Assembly (NCBI GenBank): GCA_003008705.1
Contig: PDUO01000014.1
Coordinates: forward strand, 966,696-1,030,695
Direction: 5' to 3'
DNA length: 64,000 nucleotides
From: Pezicula radicicola
Taxonomy: Eukaryota > Ascomycota > Leotiomycetes > Helotiales > Dermateaceae
Below are positions 11,216-21,402 of this stretch, piece after piece. Every line of letters starts with the position of its first letter. Positions within the stretch are counted from its first letter, which is position 1. The position numbers were made by a program, and so were the translations under genes. The notes below the pieces were generated by a model that worked only from the letters and a program-made list of their open reading frames with translations, did no database searches and was not told where the DNA came from.

Positions 11216-11949
11216 ATTGATGCGAAAGTGGATGTGAAATTGGATAAAATAAAGTCAAGAGATTTTCTTTGGGTATAGAAACTCTGTATGATTCTGAAAT
11301 TTATGGTTCGGAGGAGAGGGGGAGGGAGAGTTGATTTATAGCCGTTGAGATCGGAGTGAGCGTATATTGATACTGGCCGTCTTTCATATTCTGCATATGA
11401 AAATCAATCCTATCTCCGTCTCATTACACTTGCTATTTCCGTTAGCGTCCGTGAAATGTGCAAAATGCAACCAGATATGTAACATTCAGGAAAGTCTTGG
11501 TGGACATTTCGTTCCCATGCTGAATCCTATGTACGTACACAACGGAGATAGCCAATCAAAATGTAGAGTTTCCGAGCAGACCAATCGATCTTGCATCCAA
11601 TCGAATATGAGGAAAATTATTCGTGTATGGGGTATCGATGAATTAGGTATAGCGAAATCTGACATTCAACGTCCTGTCATGTTCAACACCATGGACATGC
11701 CACAAACCTTGACTCATACGGCAGCAAGATGCACAGCTCGACAATCGTTGCAGCAATTATAATGCCAATACAGGTAGAACCAATGTAAAGCTTGAGCTCG
11801 GCTACTATCCTACCACACCAACAAGTAAGCCGCTATAGCTGTGCCGCAAACTAATAATCTAACCTACCTGTGACAGGCAGAATCCCATCACTTCTGTCAC
11901 ACTGAGCGCCATAAACACACATCACGATTCTAAACTCTCATGGAACGAG
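11216..11949. other. Intergenic divergent promoter region
   Basis: Lies between the divergently transcribed aldo-keto reductase and Zn2Cys6 regulator and so contains both promoters. An open frame of 131 codons at 11367-11762 has no recognisable similarity and awkward composition, so I leave it out. Confidence 0.45.
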
Positions 11950-13736
11950 ATGCAGTCCACGATCACTCACACAAATTGTCGCACGGGTAAATCCAAAGTC
12001 AAGTCCGGGTGTAAAACATGCAAGTAAGTCGCTGTCGATGCCTGCTTTCTCCCCCCTCTTCAAACCAGAGAAGCTCATGTGATATCAGGATCCGGAAGGT
12101 CAAATGTGATGAAGGCCATCCAGCTTGTCGCCGATGTATCACTACCGGCCGTGTCTGTGACGGCTATGGCACCTGGGGTAATGGGGGGAACTTTTACGGA
12201 CAACGTCAACGCCCTACGGCTTCCACTTCCAGGGACAGTAGTAATGCGATCGTTCCCCGGCCAACACAGGTCTCTTTTTTTGTTGCCAGCACGGAAGAAA
12301 AGGAATATTTTGACTGGTTCAAGTGCCGTGCCGCATTCAAGTTATCAGGGACCTTTACCTCAGATTTCTGGACCACACTTCTCTTACAGTCGAGCCTCAG
12401 CGAACCGGCTATTTTACATTCTGTTCTTGCTTTAAGCTCTGTTCACAAGGGAGGTATCCTCAATAGCGACCGTCACGAACGAAGTAATGGTGTCCCGGAT
12501 AAGCAAGAACAATTTACCTTACAACACTACTTAATGGCCATCAGGCATCTACAACCCCATTTCTCAGCTAAGGATAAGGCGTCTTTTCGAGTCGCTCTCA
12601 TCTCTTGTATTGTATTCGTCTCGCTAGACTTACTTCGTGGACACTTCACAACAGCTCAAATCCATCTCCAAAACGGGTTGAAGCTTCTTGGAGAGACGCA
12701 GTCGCTCTCGGATAAGAACGATGGGGATAGCCTTCTACTCCTGAGTCCTTGTCGCGAGGCGATTGACGGTTGGATTGTTGAAGCATTCTCAAGGCTATAC
12801 TTCCAGGTAGAGCTGTTTAAGCACCCATATCAGCATCCGTGCCTCCTCCTGCAAGTTGCTGAACCAGGTCCTCCGGCGCCCATGTTTTTCACCATCAAAG
12901 AGGCGTGGCATGAGTTGGAACGGCGACTGAACAAAGTATTTCATCTAACCAAGCAGGCTCGCCAGCACGAGATTGAAAGCACATCTCTCTGTCACCTTCC
13001 TGCGCTGCTCGAACATCAGCAACGCATTCAAACGGAGCTTGAACGGTGGCTTGGGACATATGAAGCATCCGGAACAGTCCTCCGAGGCCAAGGGTCACTG
13101 CCTGAAGAAAAGGTCTACCAGTTACTACGCATATACCACATCATGGTAACCATAATGGCAGACACATGTATATACCCAAGCGACGAAGGGGTATATGATA
13201 TACACACTAATCAATTCATCCACCTAATAGAACAGCTGGCAGATCTCTGGGTAGGCCTCGCATTCGACGCCCCATTTCAGGCCCCACCAGGCCATGTCAT
13301 CGACATGTCCCGCACAATTGTAGATATGGGCTGGATCCCACCACTCTATTACACAGCCGTTAAGTGTCGTGTCCACCGAATCAGACTCCAGGCTGTTCGG
13401 TTACTCGAATCTCGCTTTCATAGGGAAGGGACCTGGGATTCGAAAATAGCAGCGCGTATTTCGCGGAAAGTCATGGAGATTGAGGAGAGGGATTATTATG
13501 GAGGTATTGATACTGGTGATGACTTCCCACTTAATAGCTCTCCGAGTTCATGGGATCTGTCGCTACCACTTCCGCCGAAGGAGTATAGGATACGTGATGT
13601 TGAGGTGGTTTTTGAGGGCGAACCTTTGGATAAGGTCTTGTTGTTCTGTAGACGGAGACGAGATGGTATGGATTGTAAAGTTCGGATAGGAGAGTATCAT
13701 GTGCACTCGCAACGATGGATGGATGTAGATGGGTAA
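11950..13736 (+). CDS. Zn(2)Cys(6) transcription factor with fungal-specific C-terminal domain
   Basis: Exons 11950-12023 and 12089-13736, 573 residues. The binuclear zinc cluster is split by the 65-nt intron: CKTCK in exon 1, then IRKVKC, PACRRC and VC in exon 2, giving the spacing C-x2-C-x6-C with the other three cysteines following. ATG 11950 is the only nearby start in frame with exon 1; the ATG ten bases upstream is out of frame. The body (EKEYFDWFKC... onward) resembles the DUF3468/Fungal_trans_2 regulators, with the usual late IEERDYYGG-type segment. It shares a promoter region with the aldo-keto reductase and could control it, but that is inference. The terminal part (from about 13440) switches to G/T-ending codons. 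Confidence 0.9.
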
Positions 13737-14293
13737 GTGGGGAGGGATGTAGTCTCTGGGAATTGAAGCGCTCCTACTACTACTTGTTGGGCTAAATGAC
13801 ATAGCCAATTCGTCTCTGAGCGTTACCAACGCTTCACATCTTTGACTTAGTTATAGAGTACTTTATGGTCAACAAGTAGCACGAAATAATAACTTTAAGC
13901 GAGGAGAGTGCTTACTAGTAAATTCGAGGGATTTATTTATGAAGGCACATCTTAAATATCATTCCGAGGCTTCCTGAGACAAGTTAAGTTGTAAAATAGT
14001 CACTGTGGAATTTCCAGTACAAGGGAGATGAAGCAAGAACATCTAGTTATCAAACAATACGTACAACGATAATATAAACAAGCGATTATATTTTTGTTTC
14101 CGTACCAACAATCATACCATCCATCGTTTTTTTTCTTTCCGACGCCTATTACACTTCAGTAATCCATCATCAAGGACTGTCTTCCACCTATACGCGAGCA
14201 TTGCATTGCAGCCATGCTCTTCAAAAACACCAAACTCCAACCATAACCTCCCACCTACTCTAGAGCTTGACCCTTAGTATCAGTCTCAAAAGG
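13737..14293. other. Intergenic between convergent genes
   Basis: 3' flanks of the regulator and of the aminotransferase. AT-rich around 13850-14140. No gene seen. Confidence 0.5.
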
Positions 14294-15601
14294 TTATTCT
14301 TCAGCAGCAACCTCCTCAATAGCCTCCTTAATAATCTGACAACCCTTTGCCATATCCTCCTTAGTAATATTGAGCGGAGGAATAAATCTCAAGGTATCAT
14401 AGATAGAGGTCGTCAGAACCAACATATCCTTCTCCATACACTTAGCCTGAACCTTCGAAGCATATCCTTTTCCAGGTGTGAACTCAGCTGCCAACATCAA
14501 TCCCAAACCTCTAATATCCTTAATGATATGACTTGTCTTTGAATCTTTCCAGACTCCTTCAAGCATAGCTTTCATTTCTGCTCCTCTAGCATTGACATTC
14601 TCCAAGATTCGTTCTTCTTTGAATGCCTTGGCTACCGCTACACCAGCCGCACAAGAGACTGCGTTTCCAGCGTATGTTCCTCCCATGGATCCAGGTGGTT
14701 GGGTATCCATCAATTCCTTCCTTGAGACGATTCCAGAGAGTGGGAAACCGTTCGCGATTCCCTTGGCCATGGTCATGATATCTGGTCGAACTCCCCAATG
14801 CTCAATAGCAAACATCTTTCCAGTTCTCCCAAAACCGGTCTGAACTTCATCAATGACCATAAGAATGTTATGCTTATCGCAAATCTCTCGAACTCGTCGA
14901 AGGTAGTCTGCTGGTGGTGGAACATAGCCGCCCTCACCCAAGATTGGTTCGATGAAGATTGCAGCCGTGTCGGACGGTGCAGTCTCTCTTTTCAAGAGAA
15001 GCTCAAGTTTATCAACAGGATCCATGCAGCAGTTTTCGAAGTTATACTTCCCGCCTGAAGCAGAAGCAACTGAGCACTGTGTACAGTACGGGAAGTCGAC
15101 AGAAAATACACCAGGCATCAACGGACCGAAATTCTGACCATAAACAGTCTTCGAGCGAGTCATGGCCATAGTACCAAAAGTACGACCATGATAAGAACCC
15201 TGCATAACAATAATATTCTGTTTCTTAGTAGCATGACGAGCTAGCTTAACAGCCGCTTCCACAGCCTCGGCCCCGGAATTCCAGAAAAAGAAGGTATCCA
15301 ACGACTTGTGAGGCATCAGAGGAATCAATGATTCGACTAATTCGAGATAAGGCTTTTGGAATGCGATGTTGATTTGGCCATGGACGAGCTTGCCGACTTG
15401 TGCTTGGGCTGCTTTTGTTATTGCTGGATGACAATGGCCGAGGTTTGCAACTCCTATGCCGCAGGTGAAGTCTAGGTATTTGCGTCCTCCCATCATTGTG
15501 ACATAACTTCCGGAGCCTGACTCGATGACTTCTGGTGTCAATCTACCCACGCCCTTTGCGACATGCTTGATGCCGAATTCAGCAAGTTTGGAGACACTCA
15601 T
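14294..15601 (-). CDS. Class III PLP-dependent aminotransferase (4-aminobutyrate aminotransferase-like)
   Basis: Intronless, 435 residues, close to the usual family length of 430-470. Transfers an amino group from an omega-amino acid such as GABA to a 2-oxo acid, using pyridoxal phosphate. Visible landmarks: FWNSGAEAVEAA (about residues 106-117), the PLP-stacking and phosphate region YHGRTFGT (138-144), DEVQTGFGRTG with the cofactor-binding Asp 251, and the Schiff-base lysine in MAKGIANGFPLSG at Lys 280. The C-terminal LRFIPPLN loop is present. No clear mitochondrial presequence, so a cytosolic enzyme is likely. Ornithine or acetylornithine aminotransferase are alternatives, but the overall pattern fits GabT best. 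The 3' gene neighbour is the Zn2Cys6 regulator, convergent. Confidence 0.92.
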   Translation of the reverse strand: MSVSKLAEFGIKHVAKGVGRLTPEVIESGSGSYVTMMGGRKYLDFTCGIGVANLGHCHPAITKAAQAQVGKLVHGQINIAFQKPYLELVESLIPLMPHKSLDTFFFWNSGAEAVEAAVKLARHATKKQNIIVMQGSYHGRTFGTMAMTRSKTVYGQNFGPLMPGVFSVDFPYCTQCSVASASGGKYNFENCCMDPVDKLELLLKRETAPSDTAAIFIEPILGEGGYVPPPADYLRRVREICDKHNILMVIDEVQTGFGRTGKMFAIEHWGVRPDIMTMAKGIANGFPLSGIVSRKELMDTQPPGSMGGTYAGNAVSCAAGVAVAKAFKEERILENVNARGAEMKAMLEGVWKDSKTSHIIKDIRGLGLMLAAEFTPGKGYASKVQAKCMEKDMLVLTTSIYDTLRFIPPLNITKEDMAKGCQIIKEAIEEVAAEE

Positions 15602-16209
15602 GATTGGGATCTTGGGGTTGAGTTTCGGTGACGTCGTTAAGGAAGTATGAAAATACGTTCAAATAAAGTCGCTGAGTCGGAGGAGCTGCCAAACTGCTAG
15701 AAGACTAGCTCAATAATAATCGTATAGCCAATTGATAAATCTGAAAGTACCGCAACTGAGCTTTCTCGAAAATAACAAGTCAATTGAGCCTTGAAATCAT
15801 CGCAAAGAAAATTGTCAAAACAGAATGACCGCATTAATAAACAGGAAAACCTCCCCGCGCCAACGGCGATCCGAGTTGTTGGCCCCCACACTCTGAAACC
15901 AATCATTTGCTCTGGAACGTCAGCAGCATTTCTGGCATTTCTCGGTTGCCAGAAATTTTTACAAGTGCGTTCCTTGTTTTTCTTCTGTGCGCAGTGGCTG
16001 GGGTGGTTAAGCGAACCTCCCCCCTATCTCTCACTGCTGTGCTTCGCATTCACGACATCGACTACGTTTCTTGCGCACTGCGACTTTATAGAATACGACG
16101 TTATATTCCTAACTTTTGGTGCTTGTTATGATACATCTTACAAAGTAAAGCATGTGATGCCACGAAATCTTGCCCCTGGTCTAGAGCCGAGAAGGGTTAG
16201 ACTAGCTTG
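15602..16209. other. Intergenic
   Basis: Promoter of the aminotransferase and 3' flank of the CCHC/RGG gene. A 140-codon frame on the plus strand is low-information and unsupported. No gene called. Confidence 0.45.
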
Positions 16210-16911
16210 CTAGTTTGGCTGAGTTCGCATAGAACAGCCTCGTCCTCCTCGTCCTCCTCGTCCACTACGGCCTCTCCTACCGTTACCCCGAGTACTTCTA
16301 CTTCCACCTCCCTCGCCCATTGTAGCATTCTCATCACTACTATTATGACCTTTCCCACGGCCAGTAAAACCCTTACCCCTAGCCCGACTACGATCAGCTC
16401 CGCGACCTCCACGACCTCTCCTACTATTACCACGAGCACTTTGATCTTCACCTCCCTCACCGATCGCAGCACCCGCATCACCGCCATTACGATCATTTCC
16501 ACGGGCAGTAAAATCTTTACCCCGACCACGACCCGCTCCACGACCATAGAAACTACCACGCCGAGCTGCTCGTCCACGATGGTTTGATCCTTCTTGTCGT
16601 CCACTTGGTGTCTCTACCTTCTCTACCTCAACTCCATCAGCCGGCTTTGGAGCATTTGCCTTATTGGACATCTTGGGCTTCTTTGATTTCTTGAACTTCT
16701 TCTTCCGCTCTGGACAGCCCTTCTCGAAGTGACCCTTTGACTTGCAGATAAAACACTTCCTCTCTTTGTACAACTCCAGTCTCTCTCCTTTGAAAGCTTC
16801 ACCACGCTGATGAACTTTTACCCGACTAAGTCCAAGTTCCGCAGCAGCTTTCTCCAATTCTTCTTGCGGAACAGGGGATGGAAGTAGACAGCGCAGCGCT
16901 GCACCCTTATC
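16210..16911 (-). CDS. CCHC zinc-knuckle protein with RGG-rich tail (N-terminus unresolved)
   Basis: The open frame runs from a stop at 16912-16914 to the stop at 16210. A retroviral-type zinc knuckle CFICKSKGHFEKGC (C-x2-C-x4-H-x4-C) is followed by a lysine-rich stretch and about 120 residues rich in R and G. The tail contains two related blocks of about 45 residues, beginning RGKDFTARG and RGKGFTGRG, each ending in an RGRGGRG-like run. CCHC knuckles with RGG tails bind single-stranded nucleic acid; this could be an RNA-binding host protein or the remnant or domesticated form of a retrotransposon Gag. No ATG precedes the knuckle in this frame, so the start must lie in an upstream exon, possibly through an acceptor near 16890-16910, or the gene is truncated. 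Confidence 0.55.
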   Translation of the reverse strand, partial: DKGAALRCLLPSPVPQEELEKAAAELGLSRVKVHQRGEAFKGERLELYKERKCFICKSKGHFEKGCPERKKKFKKSKKPKMSNKANAPKPADGVEVEKVETPSGRQEGSNHRGRAARRGSFYGRGAGRGRGKDFTARGNDRNGGDAGAAIGEGGEDQSARGNSRRGRGGRGADRSRARGKGFTGRGKGHNSSDENATMGEGGGSRSTRGNGRRGRSGRGGRGGRGCSMRTQPN

Positions 16912-17540
16912 TCACAGTTTAGGACAAGCGAATATACAATTAAACAAAGACAACGGACCAGTCTTTGCACAGAGAGAGTCGTAGTACTGTTAATAATCAT
17001 AATAAAAAATCCAATAGTACATCTACCAGGGGCTAAAAGACAGGTAAACATAAAAGTAAGAGATTAAGACGTAGCGAGTCTTTCATTAGCGGCGAATCAA
17101 CTCGTTACTTGTCACTACTTATTGACTTGTCATTTTTTTATAAGAGTAATTGTTTGAGTGCTATCCAACCTAGAAACTGTCGTTTCCAATCTAGCAAGAA
17201 CCAACTCGTTGACTAATAATAAAAAAATCTCTTACCTGGTTTCCTGCTTTCTTGTAACAACATCAGCTCGAATCATGACGATTAATGGCTCCAAGTTGAA
17301 TGGATTATGCAACTCTTGATACTGGCAGTCATGCAGAGCAAGTCCAAGTGTCGACTAGAGAAGCCAGCCAAAACAAGCCTGTCAGTTGAGGCGCTTGTGA
17401 AATAAACTACTTTCATCTCTTAGAAGTAGTCCACTCCATTGATTATCTAGTCGAACTCAGTAGGGTTGGATTCATTGTGGAATTATATAACCTCTATACT
17501 TTAAATTATTTCTAGATTTTCTTCAGGCCAGATAAGAAAT
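16912..17540. other. AT-rich intergenic tract
   Basis: Many short TA-rich runs and no open frame of note. It may contain an undetected first exon of the CCHC/RGG gene. Nothing else supported. Confidence 0.4.
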
Positions 17541-18371
17541 GACCTTGCCTCAGCAGTAGTTGATCTTCTGCTCGAATACGACGCCGATCCGAATCTTCGA
17601 AACTTTTAGAAAGGAATATGACCTATATAGCAACAATAGGCACAGGTAGACTTGGATAGCACTAAGTGCTCACGTATATGGGCCAAATACTACAATTGAT
17701 TAGACTACTCTATCTACTCTAGCTAGAAACTAGATTATATAGACTATCGGGTAATAGTTGTTCCACCCCTGAATCAGCTCCCATCCATACCTGGCTAGTA
17801 GCTGCCTCAGGGAACAGACCATTACTAGTAGCATTACCTGTCCACTTTTCTAACAGAAACGATACAAAAGACTGGGGCACAAGATCGACTACGGACACAT
17901 TGGTCTGATTATCCAGTCCGGAGATAAACCCAAGGAATGTGTACGGGCAGTTTCCTTGTATGCTGCTGCCGAAGTAGGATATCCTGAGGTCGTGGAACTG
18001 CTTCTGAGATATGGCGCAGATATAAAAGCTAGGATGGCGAAGGGTGGAAGTGCACTTTTTATCGCCGTAGGAAGACTCATAAGGACATGGTAAAGCTACT
18101 CTGCAAAAGACGAGCAAAATTGACTTCTGAAGAAGAGGATGATATTGCTATCAAACTGTTGGATCCTGCGCATCAACGATCTGGGACAAGGAGAAATGTT
18201 AGAACACCTGAAAGGACTGAGATTGTCTCAATGTTACTTGGGAGAATGTTGACACAGAGACTGCTAAGGTATCTTGAGACTTCGACAAATGGAGAAACGA
18301 TTCGGGGTCTTGAAAGGATAGCCAAGAATATCAAGCCAGCAAATAAAAAAAGCCCACAGAAGAACCTCTAA
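17541..18371 (+). pseudogene. Degenerate ankyrin-repeat gene
   Basis: Pieces of ankyrin repeats are readable on the plus strand but broken. Near 17550-17610 a frame reads VVDLLLEYDADPN and then meets a stop. Near 17930-18040 a second piece reads EVVELLLRYGADIKA, with LFIAVG after it, then runs into TGG TAA at 18088-18093. A third piece in another frame reads HKDMVKLLCKRRAKL (about 18077-18122) and continues to a stop at 18371. The switch between the second and third pieces around 18070-18078 is a frameshift, not a plausible intron. No intact start is seen. Ankyrin repeats mediate protein contacts; this copy looks dead or is badly split by introns I cannot place. Confidence 0.65.
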
Positions 18372-19639
18372 CTCCTCACTCTACAACCACCTGAAGAGAT
18401 GCACACATCAATCATAACTCCCGTGCCTCGGCCAGCAGAGACAATCCCAGCAGTCATTGCCCATGACTGTGTGGACGGGGATAGAACCCGCGGACGATGC
18501 AATGCAGAACTCTGGTCGGATTTAGTTAGAGCTGGAGATGGTGGTATCGTGTTGCGAGTTTGGAGAGAGAGATTGTTTGTTGTTGTTGAGGATGTATGTT
18601 TGAGAGAAGTGACAAAGGGTGAAGTGTCAGGGGAAATTTTGTTGGGGCGGTCGGGTGTTTGTGGTGAGGGAAGGTGCCAATGTGGTTTGGGAGGAAGGCA
18701 CGACGTACACCTTGGGGGTGACGACCCCACGAGACGCTGGAAATTGCGACGAATTGGTTTCCGTTTTCAAATAATGTTTATAGGGCTCGGAATCAATATG
18801 AATAATTGCTAAACATTCATTTTAATAGCCATTACGGGGCTCTATATTAACGCGCTTACCAGATATTGCGGCGGATTTCCATGTCTCGCTTAGGTCGGCT
18901 CGAGAAAGGGGGGAGCAGTCACTCCATACGGTGTCGGATTATTCATCTTCCTCGATATTTATGAACCAACTTTCAACCGTGACTTCTGTTGCCATAATAT
19001 AAAACGAAAAACGTAAGTAGACCGTCTTTCAGACCTCCAGCGAAAGTTTGGAGCGGTCATTCTGGATAATTTTGGATGCGTAATGGAGGACTTTGGCAAG
19101 TTGGCATCACCTGACGTGATTCCACAAGCATTCTTCTAGTTCTAGTTGTTGGCGCCCTTGTTATAAGAGAATTAGTTGTAGCTCGGTGATGGATGCTATG
19201 TTCGAAATATAGCATCCGTTGTAGTGTACCATACACAGGTGATTGAACATACATTTGAAGAAAACTGTGCCCTGTTTTTTCTTGTAGAAGGTTTCTCATT
19301 CACTTCTTATGGGTTTGAGTCCTGAAGCTTCTCTCAACGCATAATACAGCCAGTAAGTAACGGATGCGAGCGATGTCTTAACATTACTCCATCCCCCATC
19401 CCCCTCCTTTAGCGAAAGCCTGCAATCAGTATACATGAACGAAACTGTGCTTCTTGGTTGGAGAGCTTTTGGTCATTCACCATTGGTTTCAAAAATTGAT
19501 AAGATAAGGCTAGCACCGCACGCATAGCATGACATTTTAGGGTGAATTGATCTGGAGGACTATTTAAACAGCCAGCCAGCTCAACTTTTCAACTTTCTTT
19601 CCTTCCCATCAACAACAACTTCGACAACTTGAAGACTCC
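18372..19639. other. Intergenic, with abrupt A/C-to-G/T strand switch
   Basis: No gene supported; the overlapping 120-137-codon frames on both strands reflect skewed composition. From about 18340 to 18480 the plus strand is A/C-rich, and from about 18520 to 18740 it is strongly G/T-rich. The part from 19550 to 19639 is a C/A-rich leader of the next gene. Confidence 0.5.
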
Positions 19640-21402
19640 ATGACGACCCATATCAAAGTCAAACATCTTGGTTTCACACATCAAGCAATATCAGAATATC
19701 ACAACCTATCAACGACACCAGGAAACATGTCGACTCCATCGTCTCCATCAACTTCGGAGCCTGAATGCACTTGGGATTCGGATCCACCGACCCCGCCGTC
19801 TCCGTCGACTTCGGAGATTGAATACAACTGGTTATTAGATCAATCGTCGACTGCGGAGGAGGAACTACACGTGAGCGATGAAGACGAACCTATTGACCCC
19901 TCAAAATGCTACCTATTGCAACGCATCCCAATAGGTATCTTCTACCAGAAATTCATTCCTAGCTTAGGTAAACACTGACCAAATCCTCATATAGAACTCC
20001 GGGATAAAATATACCGCCAACTCTTCTACCGACCTGTGGCTATCATCACAAAACAATTCGCTATCCGCTACAATACAGTCAAAGCATATAGATGCAGTGA
20101 CAATGTTCATCGTTACTTCTGTTCCCCCTCCAGAAGATTCATCTATAAATACCGCTGGGATGGCGTTCGAGAAGAACATCCTGATGAGGATACTAGTGAT
20201 GGGGACAATAGTGATATTAGCGACGCTGGCACAAATTATTACGTTATGGCTCCCGTAGATGTTCGAAAGACTTGGATCAGCACAGCCACCGAAGAAGAAA
20301 TCACATTGTGTGACGAGAACGATACTGCGAATTTGCCAGAAATCGTTGATGGAGAGCGCCATATCACCCGCCGCCGCATCCACCACCGACCCCATATCAA
20401 TGACCAGGTCATCAACGAAACGTTCATACCCGTGACCCCGCTCCACAGTCTTATGCTCCTTGAAACATGCAAGCAGATCTACGAGGAAGCAACGGATATT
20501 CTATACGGAGACAACTGCTTCTGCTTCGATCTTGGCGGAGAGATGTTCAATTCTAAAGCTGTCCATCTGCACGAAGAGCTTATTGACGAAATACCGAGTC
20601 GAATCCCTGGTTTACCAAACGAGGATGGCACACTTCATCAGAACAAGACCTCTCTCGCGCTCTCAGCAGACTGTTTTCGAAGCGTTACTAACCCAATTTC
20701 AATTATCGAGATCCTTTGCTTAGATTCTTCTTTTAAATCGGTCATCATAATGCCTCCAAGCCCACCAATATCAAAATCAAGAGGATATTTAAGACCATAA
20801 AAGTCTATGATGAAATCAGTGCCCCCACCTACTTTTCCATGGGTTTGGCACCCCTGCTCCCGATTTATACAGCGACCCTTGGCAGCGTCTGTACTAAGCT
20901 TCGAAAATTGGATCTGTCTATCGTTGTCCAAAAACCGAAAGCCTGGAAAGCTCTCTCCAAGTGTGTAGTTGATCAAGAAGGCGAGGGAAATAATGAGGAA
21001 AAGATATACCGTGCAGTTGCAAAAGTTGTTGATGGCTTGCCTGCTCTGACAGAACTCTATCTCAGTCACACATATCCTCATGGCATTTACGACAGACATC
21101 GTGATGACTGGGAGCGATCAGCAGAGTGGATGACTGTTGTCAGAGAGCGCATCCAACCTCGTCAACATTTCCAACCTTATCAGCGCGCCCTCTTCACTTC
21201 TCCCATCATCTTCATCCCCGGCTTATGTCGGGCCTGGCAGGTTAATTGGAAGTCAGGTCATTCCCTCACCTTGAGTGCATCTATTCGGCGTGGCTACCAG
21301 ACCCCCATCACCCAGCAACCGTGGAACTGTGCCATTATTCTATCTCTTCTTTTACTTTTTCTGCTTTGTTTTCCTTCTATAGAGATTGCTGTTTGGACTT
21401 AG
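19640..21402 (+). CDS. Unrecognised fungal protein with LPxELRxxIY-like motif; reading frame interrupted
   Basis: Exon 1 is 19640-19934; the intron 19935-19994 (GTATCT...ATATAG) joins ...LLQRIPIG to ELRDKIYRQLFYRP, the short motif found at the start of a large group of fungal proteins related to F-box-like folds. Exon 1 has low-complexity S/T/P-rich blocks, including two similar PSPSTSE units. The second exon continues past LETCKQIYEEATDILY, another family hallmark, to about 20737. The end of the protein (KLRKLDLSI..., to 21402) is in a different frame, and the change must occur between 20737 and 20797. No good intron fits there (a GTCATC donor is possible but weak), so this is either an unusual intron or a frameshift. 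The final residues are hydrophobic. Function unknown. Confidence 0.6.

Noticed and set aside
11367..11762. 131-codon plus-strand frame in a divergent promoter
   Set aside because: No family features, unusual residue mix and position between two real promoters.
16207..16587. 126-codon S/T-rich plus-strand frame
   Set aside because: It is the antisense shadow of the RGG-rich tail of the minus-strand CCHC gene.
18368..18812. Overlapping 120- and 137-codon frames on both strands
   Set aside because: They are created by the A/C-to-G/T composition switch; neither has domain features.
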